A stretch of 11,568 bases of DNA from an uncultured Flavobacteriales bacterium (GTDB lineage: Bacteria; Bacteroidota; Bacteroidia; Flavobacteriales_D; Sanyastnellaceae). Shown here one piece after another: positions 7,456 through 11,568 of the stretch. The first letter of the stretch is position 1; each line of letters starts with the position of its first letter. The stretch is taken from positions 1 to 11,568 of the forward strand of contig CALKUW010000021.1 in NCBI GenBank assembly GCA_937996585.1. Direction: 5' to 3'. Made by a program: the position numbers and the translations under genes. The notes under the pieces were generated by a model, which saw only the letters and a program-made list of their open reading frames with translations, made no database searches and had not been told where the DNA came from.

Positions 7456-8231
7456 TTGCCGGGGAAGTCGGGCTTGCGCTTCTCGAGGAAGGCGGCAACG
7501 CCCTCCTTGAAATCCTCATTGGCGAAACAGCGGCCGAACTGGTCGATCTCCACCTCGTACCCTTCGGGGGTGCCACTGGCTTGAACGGCGCGGATGGCGG
7601 CGGCGAGTGCCTTCGGGCTGTTGGCCGCCAGGCCCTGTGCCACCCGCAGCGCCTCCTCCATCAGGGATTCCCGGGGAACGGAAGCGCTGACCAGGCCGCA
7701 GCCCAGGGCTTCAGCCGCCTTGACCATACGGGCGCTGAGGATCATCTCCATGGCGCGCCCGCGGCCGATGATGCGGGAGAGGCGCTGCGTTCCACCGTAG
7801 CCCGGAATGAGACCGAGCGTGACCTCAGGCAGCCCCATCCGGGCGTTGTCCGAGGCGATGCGCACATGGCAGGCCAGGGCGAGTTCCAGTCCCCCGCCAA
7901 GGGCGAATCCGCCGATGGCAGCGATGAAGGGCTTGCTGGACAATGCGATGGCATCGAACAGGGTACGCTGCCCATGCTCGGCCAGGCGGCGACCGGCGAC
8001 GCTGTCGAAATCGGCGAACTCCTTGATGTCGGCACCGGCCACGAAGGCCTTGTCGCCGGACCCTGTGAGGATGACGCAGCGGACTTCATCACGATGCTGT
8101 ACCTCCTCGACCATGGCCCCGAGGGCCTCGATCAGCGCGCCGTTGAGGGCGTTCAGTTGTTTGGGTCTCTGGAGGGTCCAACAGGCGATGTTGCCGTGGA
8201 GCTCCTCCGTGACGAGCGGGGCTTCGGACAT
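7452..8231 (-). CDS. Enoyl-CoA hydratase/isomerase (crotonase) family protein
   Basis: The 259-residue protein is a full-length crotonase-fold enzyme of the type that hydrates trans-2-enoyl-CoA to 3-hydroxyacyl-CoA. The oxyanion-hole segments are AFVAGADIKEF (62-72) and GGFALGGGLELALA (107-120). The two catalytic glutamates of true hydratases are in place: E116 in GLELA and E136 in GLPEVTLGLIPGYGGTQRL. This argues for hydratase activity over a divergent family member, although the acyl chain cannot be told. The start lies 9 bases after the ABC gene stop with no clear Shine-Dalgarno sequence, and the stop overlaps dut as ATGA. The tyrosine route upstream does not itself need a hydratase, so its place here may only reflect shared expression. 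Confidence 0.94.
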   Translation of the reverse strand: MSEAPLVTEELHGNIACWTLQRPKQLNALNGALIEALGAMVEEVQHRDEVRCVILTGSGDKAFVAGADIKEFADFDSVAGRRLAEHGQRTLFDAIALSSKPFIAAIGGFALGGGLELALACHVRIASDNARMGLPEVTLGLIPGYGGTQRLSRIIGRGRAMEMILSARMVKAAEALGCGLVSASVPRESLMEEALRVAQGLAANSPKALAAAIRAVQASGTPEGYEVEIDQFGRCFANEDFKEGVAAFLEKRKPDFPGK

Positions 8232-8240
8232 GGCCCGAAA

Positions 8241-9893
8241 TTAGGCAATCGCACCCCCTCCGGCAGACTGCAGTCTTCGGGTGACTTCATGGGCCGGTGA
8301 GGCCCAAATGGCATCGCTTGACCCCGACTCGACCACCCGCCCTGCATCCATCACCACGGTGTGGTCGCACAGGTACCGGACGACGCCGAGATCGTGGCTG
8401 ATGAAGAGGAGGGCGAGGCCGCGTTCACGCCGGAGTTCCACGAGCAGGTTCAGCACCTGGGCCTGTACGCTCACATCGAGCGCAGCCACGGCCTCGTCGC
8501 AGATCAGCAGCTTGGGATCGGCCGCCAGCGCCCGTGCGATGACGATGCGCTGACGCTGGCCGCCGGAAAAAGCGTCGGGCTTGCGGTTCAGGGCATCCTC
8601 CTCAAGGCCGACGGCCGTGATGAGTTTGCGGGCTTCCCGATCGGCCTCGGCCTTGCCATGACCCCACCGGATGAGCACTTCCTCGATGGCATCCCCGACC
8701 CGCCGCCGTGGGTTGAGGGCCGATCGGGGGTCCTGGAAGACCAGACCCACGTTGGAGCGGATATGCCGCACCTGGTCTGTCTCCAGGTCCTGAACGGACT
8801 GCCCATCGAGCGTGATGGAGCCGCGGTCCAGGCGGTGCAGGCCCAGGATGGCCCGCGCAAGTGTCGTCTTCCCGCAACCACTGCCCCCCACGATGCCCAA
8901 TGTCCCGCCCTGGCGAAGGGACAGATCGACCTCGGACAAGGCCGGTACATCGGCCCCCGGATAGGTCTTGCAGGCCCCTTTGATGTCGAGCAGCACAGGG
9001 GCGTCCTCAGCCGGCGGGCGGAGTTGTTCGCGCGTGACATCAACGGCTTCGCCCCCCAAGAAATCGGAAAGGACGGGCAGGGGAGTAGGTCTTCCGGACC
9101 GCGGCACCCGGCAGGCGAGCAATCCGCGGGTGTAGTGGTCTTGAGGACGCTGGAGCACATCCGCCACCGGCCCCTGCTCTACGACACGGCCTTCCTTGAG
9201 CACCGCCACATGGTCGGCGGCGCGCTCCACCACGTCCATGTCGTGGGTCACCAGTACGAGCGCCAGCCCGCGGCGCTTCTGTATGTCGGCGATGAGGTCG
9301 AGCAACTCGGCCCTCAGGGTGCTGTCCAGTGCGGTGGTCGGTTCATCCGCCAGGATGATGTCGGGGCTGTTGGCCAACGCCATGGCGATGAGGACCCGTT
9401 GCTTCTGACCTCCGGAAAGCCCATGGGGGTAGGAGGACCATGCCCGCCTTGGTTCGGGAAGCTGCACCTCATGGAAGAGCTCCAGCACCTGTTGTTGAGC
9501 TTCCTGGGCGGAGATGCCCTGGTGGCGCCGGATCACCTCGGCGACCTGCTGACCGCAGCGCATGGTCGGGTTGAGGCTGGTCATGGGCTCCTGGAACACC
9601 ATGGTGACGGTTCGGCCCCTCGGAATGGGCACCAAGGTCTCGCCATTGCCGGAAGCCCAGCAGCCATCCGGCCCGTGGATGCTGCCCGAGGCCAGGCGCC
9701 CTCCATCCGGCAGGAGTCCCAGGGCCGCCATGCAGCACATGGTCTTTCCGGATCCGCTTTCGCCCACAAGGGCCAGTGTACGGCCGGGCTCGAGGGTCAG
9801 GTTGATGTCCCGCAGCACGACCTGGTCTCCGATTGAAACGGAGACACCATCCCAGCAGAGCGCTGGAGTCGGAGCTGTATCAGAGAGTGCCAC
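8241..9893 (-). CDS. Double-ATPase ABC transporter protein, peptide/nickel type (DppD-DppF fusion)
   Basis: This 550-residue protein holds two complete ABC ATPase halves, as in GsiA/YejF, and would energise import of peptides, glutathione or nickel complexes by a Dpp/Opp-type transporter. Half one has Walker A GESGSGKT (44-51), Q-loop FQEPMTSLNP (100-109), signature LSGGQKQR (159-166), Walker B ILADEP (180-185) and the switch His217. Half two has Walker A GGSGCGKT (336-343), QDPRSALNP, signature FSGGQRQR (442-449), Walker B LLICDEAV (462-469) and His500. Both catalytic Glu residues are intact, so both sites look active. Residues about 265-300 form the linker. The start is a GTG inside the last codons of hppD, giving a 14-base overlap; the next Met is beyond Walker A, so no ATG start would preserve the fold. 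No permease or binding-protein gene is in the window, so the substrate is unknown. Confidence 0.93.
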   Translation of the reverse strand: MALSDTAPTPALCWDGVSVSIGDQVVLRDINLTLEPGRTLALVGESGSGKTMCCMAALGLLPDGGRLASGSIHGPDGCWASGNGETLVPIPRGRTVTMVFQEPMTSLNPTMRCGQQVAEVIRRHQGISAQEAQQQVLELFHEVQLPEPRRAWSSYPHGLSGGQKQRVLIAMALANSPDIILADEPTTALDSTLRAELLDLIADIQKRRGLALVLVTHDMDVVERAADHVAVLKEGRVVEQGPVADVLQRPQDHYTRGLLACRVPRSGRPTPLPVLSDFLGGEAVDVTREQLRPPAEDAPVLLDIKGACKTYPGADVPALSEVDLSLRQGGTLGIVGGSGCGKTTLARAILGLHRLDRGSITLDGQSVQDLETDQVRHIRSNVGLVFQDPRSALNPRRRVGDAIEEVLIRWGHGKAEADREARKLITAVGLEEDALNRKPDAFSGGQRQRIVIARALAADPKLLICDEAVAALDVSVQAQVLNLLVELRRERGLALLFISHDLGVVRYLCDHTVVMDAGRVVESGSSDAIWASPAHEVTRRLQSAGGGAIA

Positions 9894-11019
9894 GCTGGGC
9901 CTGCTCGCGTTCGATCGCTTCGAAGAGCGCCTTGAAGTTGCCTTTGCCGAAGCTCTGGGCCCCCTTGCGTTGGATGATCTCGAAGAACATCGTCGGCCGG
10001 TCCACGACGGGCTTCGTGAAGATCTGCAGCAGGTAACCCTCGTCGTCCCGGTCGATCAGGATGCCGAGGTCGCGCAGGGGCTCCAAATCTTCGTCGATCT
10101 CGCCGACCCGATCGAGCACCGTGTCGTAGTAGGATCCGGGCACCCGAAGGAACTCGATGCCCCGCGCCTGCAGTTCGGTGACGGTCTCGATGATGTTGTC
10201 GGTCGCTACGGCGATGTGCTGGACGCCGGCGCCCTGGTAGAAGTCGATGTACTCCTCGATCTGGGACTTCTTCCGGCCTTCGGCGGGCTCGTTGATCGGG
10301 AACTTGATGCGCCCGTTTCCATTGCTCATCACCTTGGACATCAAGGCGGTGTACTCGGTGGATATGTCCTTGTCGTCAAAGGAGATCAGCTGCGCGAAGC
10401 CCATCACCTTGGCATAGAACTCGCACCAGGTGTTCATCTCGCCCCAGCCGACGTTGCCGACCATGTGGTCGATGTACTTGAGGCCGACGGCCGCAGCACC
10501 CCCGGTCGGATTCCACGCTTCGTAGCCCGGCAGGAACACGCCGTTGTACGCTTTGCGCTCCACGAAGACGTGGATGGTGTCGCCGTAGGTCTCGATGCCG
10601 CTCAGCACCACCTTGCCGCCCGCGTCCTCCCGCGTCTCGGGTGCGAAGGCGCTCACCGCTCCGCGCGATGTGGTCTCCTTCCAGCTCTTTTCCGCATCGT
10701 CCACCCACAACGCGACGGCCTTCACGCCATCGCCGTGCCGGTTGAGGTGGTCGTTGAGCGGACCGCCCGCTACCAGTGGCGTGGTCAGGACGAGGGTGAT
10801 CTTGTCCTGGCGCAGCACGTAGCTCACACTGTCGGTACTGCCGGTTTCCAGCCCCTTGTAGGCCAGCGGCTGGTAGCCCCAAGCGTTCATGTAGTAGTAC
10901 GCGCTCTGCTTGGCGTTGCCGACGATCAGCTCGACGTGATCGGTGCCGAGCAGGGGCAGGAAGTCGTCCGCCTCGGGGACGACGATCTCGGGTTGCGGGG
11001 TCTGCTGTTCCATGGTCAT
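9880..11019 (-). CDS. hppD: 4-Hydroxyphenylpyruvate dioxygenase
   Basis: This non-haem Fe(II) enzyme converts 4-hydroxyphenylpyruvate (from tyrosine) and O2 to homogentisate and CO2. The 379-residue protein has the two vicinal-oxygen-chelate domains of the family. The iron ligands are visible in the C-terminal half: H185 in YIDHMVGNV, H268 in GVQHIAV and E347 in FFEIIQR. The closing segment RKGAQSFGKGNFKALFEAIE is the C-terminal gate helix characteristic of HPPD, which argues against the related hydroxymandelate synthase. The start (ATG, MTMEQQ) lies 8 bases after the hmgA stop; the second Met, two codons in, is also possible. The next enzyme of the pathway is encoded directly upstream, so the two are almost certainly co-transcribed. 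Confidence 0.97.
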   Translation of the reverse strand: MTMEQQTPQPEIVVPEADDFLPLLGTDHVELIVGNAKQSAYYYMNAWGYQPLAYKGLETGSTDSVSYVLRQDKITLVLTTPLVAGGPLNDHLNRHGDGVKAVALWVDDAEKSWKETTSRGAVSAFAPETREDAGGKVVLSGIETYGDTIHVFVERKAYNGVFLPGYEAWNPTGGAAAVGLKYIDHMVGNVGWGEMNTWCEFYAKVMGFAQLISFDDKDISTEYTALMSKVMSNGNGRIKFPINEPAEGRKKSQIEEYIDFYQGAGVQHIAVATDNIIETVTELQARGIEFLRVPGSYYDTVLDRVGEIDEDLEPLRDLGILIDRDDEGYLLQIFTKPVVDRPTMFFEIIQRKGAQSFGKGNFKALFEAIEREQAQRGTL

Positions 11020-11027
11020 TGCAGGGT

Positions 11028-11568
11028 TCAGTCGATTTTCGAAGGGGTGTAGCCCAGCCAGCTCTGGTGGTAGCCACCGTCCTCGATGTCGAGGGCCTGT
11101 TGGGTGAGGCGCAGCGGGCGGAAGGTGTCCACCATGACGGCGAGCTCGGCGGTGCCGGTCTTGCCGATCGAGCCCTCGTAGGTGCCGGGGTGCGGGCCGT
11201 GTGGAATGCCGCCCGGGTGCAGCGTCAGGTCACCGCGCGAAATGCCCTTGCGGCTCATGAAGTTGCCCTCCACGTAGTACAGCACCTCATCCGAATCGAT
11301 GTTGCTGTGGTTGTATGGGGCGGGGATGCTCTTGGGGTGGTAGTCGTACAGCCGCGGGCAGAAGCTGCAGATGACGAAGGCGTCCGTCTCGAAGGTCTGG
11401 TGGACCGGCGGTGGCTGGTGGACCCGGCCGGTGATGGGCTCGAAGTCGTGGATGGAGAAGGCGTAGGGGAAATGGTACCCGTCCCAGCCGACCACGTCGA
11501 ATGGGTGGCGGGCATAGGTCGCCGTGTGGATCATGCCCTCCTTGCGGACGTCGATGGGAAATTCGCCT
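11028..11568 (-). CDS. hmgA: Homogentisate 1,2-dioxygenase, N-terminus cut by window edge
   Basis: About 179 C-terminal codons are visible and the frame stays open to the right edge, so an internal Met near 11534 is not the true start. The enzyme opens the ring of homogentisate with O2 to give maleylacetoacetate, the step after HPPD. The segment YHPKSIPAPYNHSN followed by SDEVLYY gives the His and Glu iron ligands (roughly bases 11285-11315). TLHPGGIPHGPHPGTYE supplies the remaining active-site histidine. This short-form motif set (HSN-x-x-SDEVLYY) differs by one residue in ligand spacing from the mammalian enzyme and is what I recall from Bacteroidota. Genes for the last two steps, maleylacetoacetate isomerase and fumarylacetoacetase, are not in view. 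Confidence 0.95.
   Translation of the reverse strand, partial: GEFPIDVRKEGMIHTATYARHPFDVVGWDGYHFPYAFSIHDFEPITGRVHQPPPVHQTFETDAFVICSFCPRLYDYHPKSIPAPYNHSNIDSDEVLYYVEGNFMSRKGISRGDLTLHPGGIPHGPHPGTYEGSIGKTGTAELAVMVDTFRPLRLTQQALDIEDGGYHQSWLGYTPSKID

Noticed and set aside
8361..9836. Long plus-strand open frame (491 codons) opposite the ABC gene
   Set aside because: It mirrors the codon pattern of the well-supported minus-strand ABC gene, its translation shows no domain, and such antisense frames are expected in GC-rich coding DNA.
9562..11052. Long plus-strand open frame (496 codons) opposite hppD and the start of the ABC gene
   Set aside because: The minus-strand hppD has all catalytic ligands; the antisense translation is low-complexity and matches nothing recognisable.

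Overview
The window looks like part of a GC-rich chromosome of a Bacteroidota bacterium. The evidence is the gene families: a DUF4292 lipoprotein, a Bacteroidota-style EnvC-like protein, a long TPR lipoprotein and a homogentisate dioxygenase of the short type. Recognisable Shine-Dalgarno sequences are also missing in front of the starts, as is usual in that phylum. The taxon is an inference; no rRNA or other marker is present.

Ten genes lie on the minus strand, so they read from right to left, and they are packed almost without gaps. The first two are tyrosine catabolism genes: hmgA (homogentisate 1,2-dioxygenase, cut by the right edge) and hppD (4-hydroxyphenylpyruvate dioxygenase). Next come a double-ATPase peptide/nickel-type ABC protein and an enoyl-CoA hydratase. 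These are followed by dut (dUTPase), a sugar-phosphate nucleotidyltransferase with a beta-helix tail, a TPR lipoprotein, a DUF4292 lipoprotein and an EnvC-like coiled-coil/LytM protein. The last is feoB (ferrous iron transporter). Five junctions are 4-base ATGA stop/start overlaps, two more are overlaps of 11 and 14 bases, and the other two are gaps of 8 and 9 bases. This suggests one long, translationally coupled transcription unit whose promoter lies beyond the right edge.

At the left edge the plus strand carries the last 29 codons of a FeoA protein. It ends tail-to-tail with feoB, and the two stop codons share the 8-base palindrome TCAGCTGA.

HppD and HmgA catalyse consecutive steps, 4-hydroxyphenylpyruvate to homogentisate to maleylacetoacetate. 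The nucleotidyltransferase, the two lipoproteins and the EnvC-like protein look like a cell-envelope module, and FeoA/FeoB serve ferrous iron uptake. No stretch over 300 bases lacks a gene. I see no RNA gene, mobile element, CRISPR array, tandem repeat or convincing terminator. Most of the window is ordinary core genome. The main oddities are the feoA/feoB arrangement and a FeoB whose G4 nucleotide-specificity motif has lost its aspartate.
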